64,000 bases of DNA from Cognatilysobacter terrigena (GTDB lineage Bacteria > Pseudomonadota > Gammaproteobacteria > Xanthomonadales > Xanthomonadaceae): NCBI RefSeq assembly GCF_004361065.1, contig NZ_SELT01000018.1, positions 1 to 64,000 of the forward strand, given 5' to 3'. A program made the position numbers and the translations under genes. Under the pieces are notes generated by a model that had not been told where the DNA came from, searched no databases, and saw only the letters and a list, made by a program, of their open reading frames with translations. Below, piece by piece: positions 7,473 to 16,675 of the stretch (within the stretch, counting starts at the first letter, position 1; each line of letters begins with the position of its first letter).

Positions 7473-9695
7473 TCAGAAGTCATACCGTGCAGTCAGCGAA
7501 TACTCGCGCGGCGGACCGTAGAAGCCCGTGAGGACGCCATAGGCGGCGATGTTGTAGCCGGTCGTGCGGTACTCGGTGTCGGTCAGGTTCGAGCCCTGCA
7601 GCGACAACGACCATGCGTCGTTCATCTTCCAGATCACGCCGGCGTTGACGAGGCCATACGCGCCCTGGCGGATCGCAGGACTCAGGTCGGTCGTCGGCCA
7701 CACCGCCGTCTGGTACGCGTAGCCGAGGCGCGCCGACAGGTCGCCCCCGTTCGCGAGCGGCGTGCGCCATTCGACGTTGAGCGCGCCCGAGAACTCCGGC
7801 GCGTTCGTGAAGTACTGCGTGCTCGCGACATTGACGCCGGAGGTGATGAATTCGTCGTACTTCGCATCCAGCCATGCGAGGTTGCCGCTGATCGCCCAGT
7901 GCTGCGTCGGCAGCCACTGGTACTCGACTTCCACGCCCTGCACGGTGCCCTTGCCGGCGTTCGTGAAGTCGCCGAAGAAGCTCTGGCTGCCGTTCGGCAA
8001 CGTGTACGAGGTGAAGACCGAGAGCTGGATGTCTTTGTAGTTGTTGTGGAAGTACGCAAGGTTCAGGAACAGCGTGTCGTCGAGCAGCGACATCTTGCTG
8101 CCGAGCTCCAGGCTGTCGACCGATTCGTCCTGGAACGGCTCGCCCGAACGCGGCACCGCGGTGGTGTTCGCGCGGAGGTTGTAGCCGCCCGACTTGAAAC
8201 CGCGCGACGCGAGGCCGTAGACCATGATGCCCGGCGTGATCTGGTAATCCAGCGAGACCTTCGGCGAGACGTTCTTGAAGTTGACCGTCTTGTCGAAGTT
8301 GGCGGCCGTGCCCCACGACGTGGTGTAGCTGCCGTTGGTGTAGAAGCGGTTGAGCGCGACGGCGTGCTTGTCCTCGTCCGTATAACGCGCGCCGACGTCG
8401 AGCTTGAGCTGCTGCGTCAGGTCGAACGTCCAGTCGGCATAGACGGCGAGCGACTTCGTGTTGACGTAGCCCTGCGTATCACCGAACAGCGGGTTCGTTA
8501 GCGACGTCGCCAGCAGCGGATTGTAGAAGTGGTTCAGCACCTGGCCGCCGGCATCGCCGTTGAAGCCATAGATGCCCATCACGCCGCGCGCGCGGCCGCC
8601 CGCGTCGTAGTTCAGCTGCAGCTCGTTGCTGACCTGGTTGTCGAAGTACGTGGCATGCACGTCGACCAGCGGCTGCGGCAGCGTGTCGAAGTCGATGTTG
8701 GTGTCGGTGTCCGACTCGCGCTTGGCGGCGACGTACTTCAACGCGAAGTTGTCGTGGAGCTTCCAGTTGACCGTCGCCGAAATCCCCTTCATCTGGGTGT
8801 CGTTGACGTTGCCCATGCCGCTGCGGATGTCGTAGCGGCTGTCCAGCGGCGCGTACGTCGGCGCGAGCGGGTTCTTCGCCAGCATCTGCGCACCGCGCAC
8901 GCCGGACTGGTCGTCCATCCAATCGAACGCGAAGCGCACGTCGAAGTTGTCGCCGGCGAACGCGCCGAGTTCCGCGCGGATCGCGTTGATCTCCTTGTCG
9001 CTGACGTCCTGGCCCGTGTAGAGGTTCGTGCCGTAGCCGTCGCGATTCATGCTCGCAACCGACACGCGACCGCGCAGACCGCTGTCGTCACCGAACAGCG
9101 GGCCGCCGATACCGGCCTTCACGTCGAGGCGGTTGTAGTTGCCGATCGTCACCGAGCCGAAACCGTCGAGCTGCTTCGGCAGGCCCTTCGAGATGTACTT
9201 GATCGCGCCGCCGATGGTGTTCTTGCCGTACAGCGTGCCCTGGGGGCCGCGCAGCACTTCGATGCGGTCGACGTCGAACACGTCGAGCAGCGCACCCTGC
9301 GGACGCGCGAGGTAGACGTCGTCCAGATAGATGCCGACGCCCGGATCGACGCCCCACAGCGGATCGGCCTGGCCGACGCCGCGGATGTACGCCGTCACCG
9401 TGCTGGTCGAGCCACGTGCGGCATAGATCGTGAGGTTCGGCACCTGCGTGTCGAGATCGCCGAGGTCGCGCACGTTGAGCTTGTCGAGCGCTTCCGGAGT
9501 GAATGCCGTCACCGCGACCGGCACTTCCTGCAGCGTCTCTTCGCGCTTGCGGGCGGTCACGGTGATCTGGTCGAGCTTGCGCTCGGCCGTCGGGTCGTTG
9601 GTGGTGGTAGCGTCCTGCGCCCACGCGGCCGGCGCGAGCAGCGCACAGGCGATGGCGAAACCGAGATGGTTGCGGCTGAAGTTCTTGCGGCGCAT
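7473..9695 (-). CDS. TonB-dependent outer-membrane receptor
   Basis: Outer-membrane receptor of 740 residues. It has a signal peptide (1-26, cleavage after AWA), a TonB-box-like stretch DQITVTARKRE (42-52), a plug domain (about 55-170, with LRGPQGTLYGKN and GGAIKYIS) and a beta-barrel ending in the typical aromatic terminus YDF. The start at 9695 gives a standard signal peptide and has GGGAGAG upstream; an in-frame extension to 9863 would add a non-signal sequence. It shares the operator region at 9791-9806 with the divergent GntP permease gene. The substrate is not shown by sequence. The context suggests 3HB oligomers or a related carboxylate. Confidence 0.92.
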   Translation of the reverse strand: MRRKNFSRNHLGFAIACALLAPAAWAQDATTTNDPTAERKLDQITVTARKREETLQEVPVAVTAFTPEALDKLNVRDLGDLDTQVPNLTIYAARGSTSTVTAYIRGVGQADPLWGVDPGVGIYLDDVYLARPQGALLDVFDVDRIEVLRGPQGTLYGKNTIGGAIKYISKGLPKQLDGFGSVTIGNYNRLDVKAGIGGPLFGDDSGLRGRVSVASMNRDGYGTNLYTGQDVSDKEINAIRAELGAFAGDNFDVRFAFDWMDDQSGVRGAQMLAKNPLAPTYAPLDSRYDIRSGMGNVNDTQMKGISATVNWKLHDNFALKYVAAKRESDTDTNIDFDTLPQPLVDVHATYFDNQVSNELQLNYDAGGRARGVMGIYGFNGDAGGQVLNHFYNPLLATSLTNPLFGDTQGYVNTKSLAVYADWTFDLTQQLKLDVGARYTDEDKHAVALNRFYTNGSYTTSWGTAANFDKTVNFKNVSPKVSLDYQITPGIMVYGLASRGFKSGGYNLRANTTAVPRSGEPFQDESVDSLELGSKMSLLDDTLFLNLAYFHNNYKDIQLSVFTSYTLPNGSQSFFGDFTNAGKGTVQGVEVEYQWLPTQHWAISGNLAWLDAKYDEFITSGVNVASTQYFTNAPEFSGALNVEWRTPLANGGDLSARLGYAYQTAVWPTTDLSPAIRQGAYGLVNAGVIWKMNDAWSLSLQGSNLTDTEYRTTGYNIAAYGVLTGFYGPPREYSLTARYDF

Positions 9696-9790
9696 CGAAG
9701 GACTCTCCCCAGTGACCGGATGACGTGATCGCGCGGACGGACCGCGCCGTGATGCGGTGCACGGTAGTCGCGGGCCCTCGCGGCCGGCAG

Positions 9791-9806
9791 TTGTACGTTC
9801 GGACAA
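9791..9806. promoter_or_regulatory. Second copy of the 3HB-locus operator candidate
   Basis: TTGTACGTTCGGACAA is an inverted repeat (TTGTACG-TT-CGGACAA, 6 of 7 bp symmetric). It matches the element at 2488-2499 at 11 of 12 core positions. It lies between the divergent TonB receptor and permease genes. Possible -10 boxes lie 32.5 bp from its centre on each side: TACTGG at 9831-9836 for the permease and TACCGT (complement of 9761-9766) for the receptor. That geometry is nearly the same as at the bdhA promoter. Confidence 0.55.
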
Positions 9807-9862
9807 TGCCGGTGTCGCCGGCGCTCCGGATACTGGCGCGCATCCTGGGGACGAGAGCCGCA

Positions 9863-11266
9863 ATGGCCTTCCTGATCGTGTTGGCCGCGCTGGCCTTCCT
9901 GATGTTCGTGGCTTACCGCGGCCACTCCGTGATCCTGTTCGCCCCCATCGCCGCGCTCGGCGCGGTGCTGCTCACCGATCCATCGCTCGTGCCGCCGATG
10001 TTCACCGGCCTGTTCATGGACAAGATGGTGAACTTCCTCAAGCTCTACTTCCCCGTGTTCCTGCTGGGCGCGGTGTTCGGGAAGCTCATCGAACTCTCGG
10101 GCTTTTCCCGCGCGATCGTCGCGGCCACGATCCGCGTCGTAGGCGCGAAGCGCGCGATCCTGTCGATCGTGCTGGTCTGCGCGCTGCTCACCTACGGCGG
10201 CGTGTCGCTGTTCGTCGCGGTGTTCGCGGTGTATCCGTTCGCCGCGGAGCTGTTCCGCCAGAGCAACATTCCCAAGCGCCTGATACCCGGCACGATCGCG
10301 CTCGGCGCGTTCACGTTCACCATGGACGCCCTGCCCGGCACGCCGCAGATCCAGAACATCATTCCGACGACGTTCTTCGGCACGACGGCCTGGGCCGCGC
10401 CGCTCCTCGGCACGCTCGGCGGCGTGTTCATCCTGATCGTCGGCCTGATCTATCTCGAATCGCGACGCCGCAAAGCGGCGGCTGCGGGCGAAGGCTATGG
10501 CGACCCCGCGACACTGGTGAACGAGCCCGTACGTTTCGAGGGCGACCGCCTCGCGAGTGCATGGATCGCGCTGTTGCCGCTGATCCTGGTCGGCGTGTCG
10601 AACCGCCTGTTCACGGCGTGGATTCCGGGCTTCTACGGCAAGTCGACGAGCTTCGATCCCGCGGTGATCGGCGATGCCGCGCCCGTCGTGCAGGAAACCG
10701 CGAAGGTCGCTGGCGTGTGGGCGGTGGAAGGCGCATTGCTGATCGGCATCGCGAGCGTGCTGGTGCTCGCGTGGAAGCCGGTGACGTCGCGCTTCGTCGA
10801 AGGCAGCAAGGCTGCTATCGGTGGCGCGCTGCTGGCGTCGATGAATACGGCGTCGGAGTACGGCTTCGGCGCGGTGATCGCCGCGCTCCCGGGGTTCCTC
10901 GTCGTATCGAACGCGCTGTCGTCGATTCCGAACCCGCTGCTCAATACGGCGGTGACGGTGACGTCGCTCGCGGGCATCACCGGTTCCGCATCGGGTGGCA
11001 TGGGGATCGCGCTCGCCGCGATGGCCCAGCAGTTCATGGCGCAGGCGCAGGCTGCGGGGATTCCCATGGACGTGCTGCACCGCGTGGCCGCGATGGCGTC
11101 GGGCGGCATGGATACGCTGCCGCACAACGGCGCGGTCATTACCGTGCTCGCGGTGACGGGCCTGACGCACCGTCAGGCCTATCGCGACATCTTCGCCGTC
11201 ACGCTGATCAAGACGGCGGCGGTGCTCGTCGTTATCGCGCTCTACTACCTGACCGGCCTCGTCTGA
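9863..11266 (+). CDS. GntP-family permease, probable 3-hydroxybutyrate transporter
   Basis: A 467-residue inner-membrane permease with about 12 hydrophobic segments. GntP-type features include GKLIELSGFSRAI, FTMDALPGTPQIQNIIP and GITGSASGGMGIAL. GntP family members carry gluconate and, in a subgroup often found beside bdhA, short hydroxy acids such as 3HB. I chose ATG 9863, preceded by GGGGACGAGAG, because the earlier in-frame ATG at 9806 would fall inside the operator repeat. The 3HB-specific role is inferred from neighbours. Confidence 0.85.
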   Translation: MAFLIVLAALAFLMFVAYRGHSVILFAPIAALGAVLLTDPSLVPPMFTGLFMDKMVNFLKLYFPVFLLGAVFGKLIELSGFSRAIVAATIRVVGAKRAILSIVLVCALLTYGGVSLFVAVFAVYPFAAELFRQSNIPKRLIPGTIALGAFTFTMDALPGTPQIQNIIPTTFFGTTAWAAPLLGTLGGVFILIVGLIYLESRRRKAAAAGEGYGDPATLVNEPVRFEGDRLASAWIALLPLILVGVSNRLFTAWIPGFYGKSTSFDPAVIGDAAPVVQETAKVAGVWAVEGALLIGIASVLVLAWKPVTSRFVEGSKAAIGGALLASMNTASEYGFGAVIAALPGFLVVSNALSSIPNPLLNTAVTVTSLAGITGSASGGMGIALAAMAQQFMAQAQAAGIPMDVLHRVAAMASGGMDTLPHNGAVITVLAVTGLTHRQAYRDIFAVTLIKTAAVLVVIALYYLTGLV

Positions 11267-11278
11267 GGTCGGCGGCGC

Positions 11279-12109
11279 TCACAGCAGTTCGAAGCGATCG
11301 GCGTCCAGCATCGCGGGGAAGCGCTTGCGGTGCGCGTGCAGCTCGTCGAGCAGCAGCGTGGTCGTCGTCACCACTTCCATTTCGCCGCATTCGCTAACGG
11401 GATTGCCGAGGAAGTCGATCGCGGCGCTGTCGCCCGCGTACGTCAGGCCATTGCCGTCCGTGCCGACGCGATTCACGGCGGCGACATAGCAGAGGTTTTC
11501 CATCGCACGCGCACGCAGCAAGGTGCGCCATGCGTGGCCGCGCACTCCGGGCCAGTTGGCGACGTACAGAAGCAGGTCGTAGTCAAGATCGTTCGGGCGC
11601 TCGACGTCGAGACGGTTGCGCGAGAACACCGGGAAGCGCAGGTCGTAGCAGACCAGCGGGCAGATGCGCCAGCCGCGCCACTCGAGCACCAGCCGATCGC
11701 GCCCCGCCGCGTAACGCTCATGCTCGCCGGCGTAACGGAACAGGTGGCGCTTGTCGTAGTACTGCACGCCGCCGTTGGGGGTGACGAACAGCAGGCGATT
11801 GCTGACGCCATTCTCGGTGCGCAGCTGCACGCTGCCGGTCACCGCGGCATCGAGCTTCTTTGCCCAGTCGCGCATCCATTGGACAGTCGGGCCCTTCATC
11901 GTCTCGGCGCGGTCGATCGCGTCGTTGGAGAAGCCACTGGTGAAGGTTTCGGGCAGTACGACCAAGTCGGTCGTGCCGTGCAGCGCGCCGATCAGGTCGC
12001 CGTAGTACTCGCGATTCGCGTCCGGGTCGTGCCAGCGCGTGTCGCCCTGCACGAGGCTGACGCGCAGTGCGCGGGCCATTTCGCGATCGTCGGGATGGTG
12101 ATGAGCCAT
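11279..12109 (-). CDS. yafV: Omega-amidase (YafV-type nitrilase-fold amidohydrolase)
   Basis: A 276-residue carbon-nitrogen hydrolase. The catalytic triad is visible as Glu54 (LPETFTSGF), Lys120 (YYDKRHLF) and Cys154 (VCYDLRFPVF). YafV enzymes hydrolyse the omega-amide of 2-oxoglutaramate or 2-oxosuccinamate to the keto acid and ammonia. The gene starts eight bases after the transaminase stop with GAGG upstream, so the two are one operon. Together they form a glutamine transaminase/omega-amidase route that also salvages methionine from its keto acid. An internal Met at 12079 is a less likely start. Confidence 0.9.
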   Translation of the reverse strand: MAHHHPDDREMARALRVSLVQGDTRWHDPDANREYYGDLIGALHGTTDLVVLPETFTSGFSNDAIDRAETMKGPTVQWMRDWAKKLDAAVTGSVQLRTENGVSNRLLFVTPNGGVQYYDKRHLFRYAGEHERYAAGRDRLVLEWRGWRICPLVCYDLRFPVFSRNRLDVERPNDLDYDLLLYVANWPGVRGHAWRTLLRARAMENLCYVAAVNRVGTDGNGLTYAGDSAAIDFLGNPVSECGEMEVVTTTTLLLDELHAHRKRFPAMLDADRFELL

Positions 12110-12117
12110 GGCGGACC

Positions 12118-13266
12118 TCAAAGCTTCTGCAGACGCTCGATCGCGGCGTCGAGCGTGGTTTCGTTCTTGGCGAAGCACAGGCGCGCAAGGCGCTGGCCGG
12201 AAGGTGGCGTGCCGTAGAACGGCGACAGCGGAATCGCGACGACACCCTTCTCGATCGTGAGCCAGCGGCAGAACTCGGCATCCGGCAGATCGCTTACCGC
12301 CGAGTAGTCGACGAGCTGGAAATAGCCGCCCGGTACCGGCAGCGGACGAAGCTTCGTCGTCAGCAGCTGCTCGCGGAAGCGATCGCGCTTGGCTTCGTAG
12401 AACGCGCCAAGCTGCTCGTAGTGTTCGGGCTCCGCCTCGATCATCTCGGCGAACGCGAACTGCGCCGGAGTGAACGTGCAGAAGGTGTTGTACTGGTGCA
12501 CCTTGCGGAATTCGACCGAAAGCGCCGGCGGCGCGATGCAATAGCCGATCTTCCAGCCGGTGCAGTGATAGGTCTTGCCGAAGCTGGAAATCACGAACGC
12601 GCGCGAGCGAAGCTCGGGATATCGCAACGCCGACTCGTGGCGTCGGCCGTCGAAGATGATGTGCTCGTACACCTCGTCCGACAGCAGGTAGATGCCGGTG
12701 CCGTCGAGCAGCGCGATCAGCTGCTGCATGTCGTCCGCCGACCACATCGCACCCGACGGGTTGTGCGGCGAATTGATCATGATCATGCGCGTACGCGGCG
12801 TCACCGCGGCGCGGATGGCGGGCCAGTCCGGCGCGAACGTCTCCGGATGCAGCGCGACATGCACCGCAACGCCGCCGGCGAGATCGATCGCCGGTTCGTA
12901 GCAGTCGTAGCAGGGGTCCAGGACGATGACTTCATCGCCCGGGCGCACCACCGCGTGCACGGCGTCGAAGATCGCTTCCGACGCACCCGACGTCACCGTC
13001 ACTTCGGCATCAGCGTCGGGACGATATCCGTAGCAGCGCTCGGTCTTGTTTGCGATCGCGAGGCGCAGCGGCGGCACGCCCGTCATCGGCGAGTACTGGT
13101 TGCGGCCTTCGCGCATCGCGCGATCGAGTGCTTCGACCAGGCGCGCCGGCACGTCGAAGTCGGGGAAGCCCTGCCCCAGGTTCACCGCGCCGTGCTCGAC
13201 GGCGAGTTGCGACATCACGGTGAAAATGGTCGTACCGACCTTGGGCAGCTTGGTCTCGGGCGTCAT
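12118..13266 (-). CDS. ybdL: Methionine/glutamine aminotransferase (YbdL/KAT III type)
   Basis: A 382-residue fold-type I PLP aminotransferase. The Schiff-base lysine is Lys231 in SSFGKTYHCTGWKIGY. INSPHNPSG (164-172) and LSDEVYEHI are the usual PLP and phosphate contacts. YbdL transfers the amino group of methionine or glutamine to keto acids such as 2-oxo-4-methylthiobutanoate. The start MTPETKLPKVG matches the usual N-terminus; in-frame codons further upstream give an Arg-rich sequence unlike the family. It is co-transcribed with the omega-amidase. Confidence 0.92.
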   Translation of the reverse strand: MTPETKLPKVGTTIFTVMSQLAVEHGAVNLGQGFPDFDVPARLVEALDRAMREGRNQYSPMTGVPPLRLAIANKTERCYGYRPDADAEVTVTSGASEAIFDAVHAVVRPGDEVIVLDPCYDCYEPAIDLAGGVAVHVALHPETFAPDWPAIRAAVTPRTRMIMINSPHNPSGAMWSADDMQQLIALLDGTGIYLLSDEVYEHIIFDGRRHESALRYPELRSRAFVISSFGKTYHCTGWKIGYCIAPPALSVEFRKVHQYNTFCTFTPAQFAFAEMIEAEPEHYEQLGAFYEAKRDRFREQLLTTKLRPLPVPGGYFQLVDYSAVSDLPDAEFCRWLTIEKGVVAIPLSPFYGTPPSGQRLARLCFAKNETTLDAAIERLQKL

Positions 13267-13322
13267 TCGCGCGGGGCCTGTCGAAGGGGCCACGAGTGTA
13301 CGGAATGGAGACGGATGGCGGC

Positions 13323-13811
13323 ATGAGCGATCACGGGACGCAGGACGACACCACGCAGGACGATCCCATCGCGCTCGCGCGCGCATTTGCCGCCGCGCGG
13401 TATTGCGTCGAGTTCGGCGAAACGGCGCTCGAACTCGGCGTGGGCGAACGCGCGGCGGAGGTCGAGGCGCGGTTTCCCGCGTCGATGTATGCGTTCGTGA
13501 CCGCATGGAATCCGGCCGCGGAATCGCAACCGGTCCGCGACAACGCCGAGGCCGACGACGCGCTCGCCGCGCACATCGCCGCCCTTGGCGCGGAATGCCG
13601 TCGCACCTGGGCGCAGGCACCCGACGGCGCATATCGCGAGGCCGGCTGGCTGATCGGCGGGCTCGACGCTGACCGCGCCGACGCGCTCGGCCGCGAGTTC
13701 GGCCAGGCCGGCGTGCTCGCCTGGCTGACCGGCGAACCGGTGCGCCTGCACATGCTCATGCCGAAGCCACCCGGCGGCGCGGACCTGCCGGATGTCGACT
13801 GGATAGAATGA
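13323..13811 (+). CDS. DUF3293 family protein
   Basis: A 162-residue acidic cytoplasmic protein of unknown function. The segments FPASMYAFVTAWNP and EAGWLIGGL look like the DUF3293 family, in which AWNP is typical. The start is uncertain: ATG 13323 gives MSDHGTQDD, while ATG 13305 is also in frame. It is divergent from ybdL. Its stop overlaps a possible -10 box (TAGAAT, 13804-13809) for the cytochrome c maturation operon 32 bases on, and it could also be read through into that operon. Confidence 0.75.
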   Translation: MSDHGTQDDTTQDDPIALARAFAAARYCVEFGETALELGVGERAAEVEARFPASMYAFVTAWNPAAESQPVRDNAEADDALAAHIAALGAECRRTWAQAPDGAYREAGWLIGGLDADRADALGREFGQAGVLAWLTGEPVRLHMLMPKPPGGADLPDVDWIE

Positions 13812-13843
13812 GCGGCTGCGGCCATCGGCCGTTTTGAACGCCG

Positions 13844-14482
13844 ATGCCCGACGCCTCCCGACCGCCGCTGCTCGACGCCACCGGCCTGCGCTTCTCCCGC
13901 GACGACGAACCCGTCTTCGGGCCGCTCGACCTGTCGGTCGACGTGGGCGAAGTGCTGCTCGTCCAGGGCGGCAACGGCGCCGGCAAGACGACGCTTCTTC
14001 GCGTCCTCGCCGGGCTGCTGCGCGCGGATGCCGGCGATGTCCGCATCGACGGCCGCCTTGCGACGCCTGCCGAGCGGGCCGGCGTCATCGGCTACGTCGG
14101 CCATCTGTCCGGGCTCAAGGGCGACCTGTCGACGCTCGAGAATCTCGACTACCTCGCCGGCCTGCAGGGCCGCCGCCCCGGGCTCACCGCCGAAGACGCG
14201 CTCGATCTCGTCGGCCTCGCGGGCTACGAGGACCAGCTCGCCCGACAGCTCTCCGCGGGCCAACGCAAGCGCCTCGCCCTCGCCCGGCTCTGGCTGTCGC
14301 CCTGCCCGCTCTGGCTGCTCGACGAGCCCTACGCGAACCTCGACCTCGAGGGCATCGAGTTGGTCAACCGGCTGATCCGGCTGCATCTCGACGACGGCGG
14401 CGCGACCCTGCTGACGACCCACGGCGCCTATGCGGCGCCACCGGTTCGCACCCGGCTGCTGGAACTGGAGCGGCCGTCATGA
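13844..14482 (+). CDS. ccmA: Heme exporter ATPase CcmA
   Basis: ABC ATPase of 212 residues that energises release of holo-CcmE in cytochrome c maturation. Walker A is GGNGAGKTT (42-50), the signature is [14 protein letters not shown], and Walker B is [12 protein letters not shown]. Length is typical for CcmA. It is the first gene of a ccmABCDEFGHI run, and ccmB starts inside its stop codon (ATGA at 14479). Confidence 0.96.
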   Translation: MPDASRPPLLDATGLRFSRDDEPVFGPLDLSVDVGEVLLVQGGNGAGKTTLLRVLAGLLRADAGDVRIDGRLATPAERAGVIGYVGHLSGLKGDLSTLENLDYLAGLQGRRPGLTAEDALDLVGLAGYEDQLARQLSAGQRKRLALARLWLSPCPLWLLDEPYANLDLEGIELVNRLIRLHLDDGGATLLTTHGAYAAPPVRTRLLELERPS

Positions 14483-15165
14483 TGCGCGGTCCGGGACTCG
14501 CCACGGCTGCGGTCGCGCTCGTCCGCCGCGACCTCCGCCTGCTCTGGCGTCGACGCAGCGACGCGCTGCAGCCGGCGCTGTTCGCCGTTCTGGTCGTGGT
14601 CCTGTTCGCCCTCGCCCTCGGTGTCGAGGAAAAGTTGCTGCCGAAGGTGGCGAGCGCCGTGCTCTGGCTCGCGGTGCTCCTCGCCGGCCAGCTGTCGCTC
14701 GACGGCCTGTTCCGCTCCGATGCCGAGGACGGCTCGCTCGAGCAGTGGATGCTCGCGCCGGTCCCGTTGCCATGGCTCGTCCTGGTCCGCACGGCGATGC
14801 ACTGGGCGACGACCGCCTTGCCCCTGCTCGTCGCCACGCCGGTGCTCGGCCTGCTGCTGCACCTTCCGACGAGCCAGCTTCCCGTCCTGATGGCGTCGCT
14901 CGCATTGGGTACACCGTTGCTGAGTCTCATCGGCGCGGTGGTGGCTGCGCTGACCGTCGGAATGAAGCGCTCCGGTATACTTGTGGCCCTGCTGGCCCTG
15001 CCTCTTTACGTGCCGGTGCTCGTCTTCGGCGCGGGAAGCGTCGTCGCCGCTTCGCAGGGTCTGGACCCGACCGGCGCACTGCTGCTGCTCGGTGCCGGAC
15101 TGGTCGCGAGCCTGCTGCTGGCCCCGGTCGCCGCGGCCGCCGCGTTGCGGATCGCGCTGAACTGA
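14479..15165 (+). CDS. ccmB: Heme exporter membrane subunit CcmB
   Basis: Integral membrane protein of 228 residues with six hydrophobic segments. It forms the CcmABCD complex that detaches heme-loaded CcmE from CcmC. The motif [21 protein letters not shown] (about 73-93, described by key residues D-G-L-F and E-Q) is characteristic of CcmB. It overlaps ccmA by four bases. The alternative start three bases on (second ATG) cannot be excluded. Confidence 0.95.
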   Translation: MMRGPGLATAAVALVRRDLRLLWRRRSDALQPALFAVLVVVLFALALGVEEKLLPKVASAVLWLAVLLAGQLSLDGLFRSDAEDGSLEQWMLAPVPLPWLVLVRTAMHWATTALPLLVATPVLGLLLHLPTSQLPVLMASLALGTPLLSLIGAVVAALTVGMKRSGILVALLALPLYVPVLVFGAGSVVAASQGLDPTGALLLLGAGLVASLLLAPVAAAAALRIALN

Positions 15166-15175
15166 GGCCGTCGAA

Positions 15176-15259
15176 TTGAGTCTGATCAAGCGCCCGCCGG
15201 CCACGGCCCGGGACACTTCCCCCTACGCGGGCGTCCTGCCTGCTCCGATGTCCGCATGA
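15176..15259 (+). CDS. Possible 27-codon ORF coupled to ccmC
   Basis: The 90 bases between ccmB and ccmC hold an open frame from TTG 15176, with GAGG nine bases upstream, to a TGA that overlaps the ccmC ATG (ATGA at 15256). It would encode MSLIKRPPATARD followed by 14 more residues, Pro/Ala-rich, with no recognisable domain. All other junctions in this operon also overlap, so translational coupling is plausible. Without comparison across species it could be chance. Confidence 0.25.
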   Translation: MSLIKRPPATARDTSPYAGVLPAPMSA

Positions 15260-16005
15260 ATCCGCTGGTCCGCTGGTTCCACCAACTCGGCTCGCCGCCG
15301 TACTTCGACCGCTTCGCCGCGCGCTGGGCGCCGTGGGCGTACGGCATCGGGCTGCTGACCATGCTGATCGGCATGTACGGCGCGCTGTTCACGGTGCCGG
15401 CCGATTACCAGCAGGGCGACAGCTTCCGCATCCTCTACATCCACGTGCCGTCGGCCTGGATGTCGATGGCCGCGTTCGCCGCGATGGCGCTCTACGCCGC
15501 GATCGCGCTGATCTGGCGCATCAAGCTGTGCGAGATCCTCGCGATGGCCTGCGCACCGATCGGCGCCGCATTCACGCTGATCACGCTGCTCACCGGCTCG
15601 ATCTGGGGCAAGCCCATGTGGGGCACGTGGTGGGACTGGGATCCGCGCCTGACCACCGAGCTGATCCTGCTGTTCCTCTACCTCGGCGTGATGGGCATCT
15701 ACAACGCGATCGACGATCGCCGCATCGCGTCGCGTGCGGCGTCGTTCCTTGCGGTCGTCGGTGTCGTGCTGCTGCCGATCATTCATTACTCCGTGGTGTG
15801 GTGGAACTCGTTGCACCAGGGGCAGACGATCCGGCTGTTCGGCAAGTCGTCGATGGACGCGTCGATGATGACGCCGCTGATCTGGATGGTGATCGGCACG
15901 CACGTCTGGTTCGTAGGTGCACTGCTCGCACGTGCGCGCGCCGACAACCTGCGTCGCGAAGCCGGCAAGAGCTGGGTCGCGCAGGCTGCGGGAGGCGCGC
16001 GATGA
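15256..16005 (+). CDS. ccmC: Heme-handling protein CcmC
   Basis: Membrane protein of 249 residues with six transmembrane helices. It presents heme to the chaperone CcmE. The periplasmic tryptophan-rich WWD motif is at 121-130 ([10 protein letters not shown]), flanked by conserved histidines His63 (YIHVPSAW) and His177 ([10 protein letters not shown]). Its stop overlaps the ccmD start by four bases. Confidence 0.96.
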   Translation: MNPLVRWFHQLGSPPYFDRFAARWAPWAYGIGLLTMLIGMYGALFTVPADYQQGDSFRILYIHVPSAWMSMAAFAAMALYAAIALIWRIKLCEILAMACAPIGAAFTLITLLTGSIWGKPMWGTWWDWDPRLTTELILLFLYLGVMGIYNAIDDRRIASRAASFLAVVGVVLLPIIHYSVVWWNSLHQGQTIRLFGKSSMDASMMTPLIWMVIGTHVWFVGALLARARADNLRREAGKSWVAQAAGGAR

Positions 16006-16172
16006 GCTACGCGAATTACGTCACCGCCGCGTATGCGGTCTTCGCCGTCGTGCTGGGCTGGGATTTCCTGTCGACGCGCGTGCAGATCCTGCGCCACCTT
16101 CGCGCCGCGCGCCGCCGCGAGCAGCGCGACGCCGTGCGCGCGCGTCCGAACCGTTCCGTGGAAACACAATGA
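16002..16172 (+). CDS. ccmD: Heme exporter accessory protein CcmD
   Basis: A 56-residue single-pass membrane protein starting [14 protein letters not shown], with one helix (about 5-25) and a strongly basic cytoplasmic tail. CcmD stabilises the CcmC-CcmE adduct and CcmAB. It overlaps ccmC by ATGA and ccmE by another ATGA-type overlap (ATG at 16169). Confidence 0.9.
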   Translation: MSYANYVTAAYAVFAVVLGWDFLSTRVQILRHLRAARRREQRDAVRARPNRSVETQ

Positions 16173-16675
16173 ATCCGATCCGTCGCCGCCGCCTGATGTG
16201 GCTCGTCGCGCTCGTGCTGGGCGCGGGCCTCGCCGCCACGCTCGTCGCGATGGCGCTGCAGCGCAACGTCGCCTACCTCTACACGCCGGCCGAGATCCTG
16301 TCCGGCCAGGCCGGCGCCAAGGTGCGCGACGGCGAGGCGAAGTTCCGCCTCGGCGGCATGGTTGCGCGTGGTTCGTTCAAGCGCGCGGAAGGCTCGATGG
16401 AAGCGCACTTCGACGTCACCGACGGCGACCGCGTGATGCCCGTCGTCTACACCGGCATCCTGCCCGACCTGTTCCGCGAGGATCAGGCGGTGATCGCGAC
16501 CGGCCGCATGCAGGGTGACCGCTTCGTCGCCGAGCAGGTGCTCGCCAAGCACGACGAGACCTACATGCCGAAGGAAGTCGCCGAGAAGATGGGCAAGGCG
16601 CATCGGAAGCACGACGTCGCCGCGGAGGCGGATACGACGCCGTCGCAGGCCGCGCCCACCGAAGCGATGCAGTGA
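16169..16675 (+). CDS. ccmE: Heme chaperone CcmE
   Basis: Periplasmic OB-fold heme chaperone of 168 residues. The N-terminal anchor is at about 9-30. The covalent heme-binding His128 and Tyr132 lie in [10 protein letters not shown], matching the family motif. The C-terminal tail is Ala/Thr-rich and probably disordered. It takes heme from CcmC and delivers it to CcmF/H. Confidence 0.96.
   Translation: MNPIRRRRLMWLVALVLGAGLAATLVAMALQRNVAYLYTPAEILSGQAGAKVRDGEAKFRLGGMVARGSFKRAEGSMEAHFDVTDGDRVMPVVYTGILPDLFREDQAVIATGRMQGDRFVAEQVLAKHDETYMPKEVAEKMGKAHRKHDVAAEADTTPSQAAPTEAMQ

Noticed and set aside
9806-9862. Upstream ATG for the GntP permease
   Set aside because: It falls within the operator repeat and lacks a ribosome site, whereas ATG 9863 has one.
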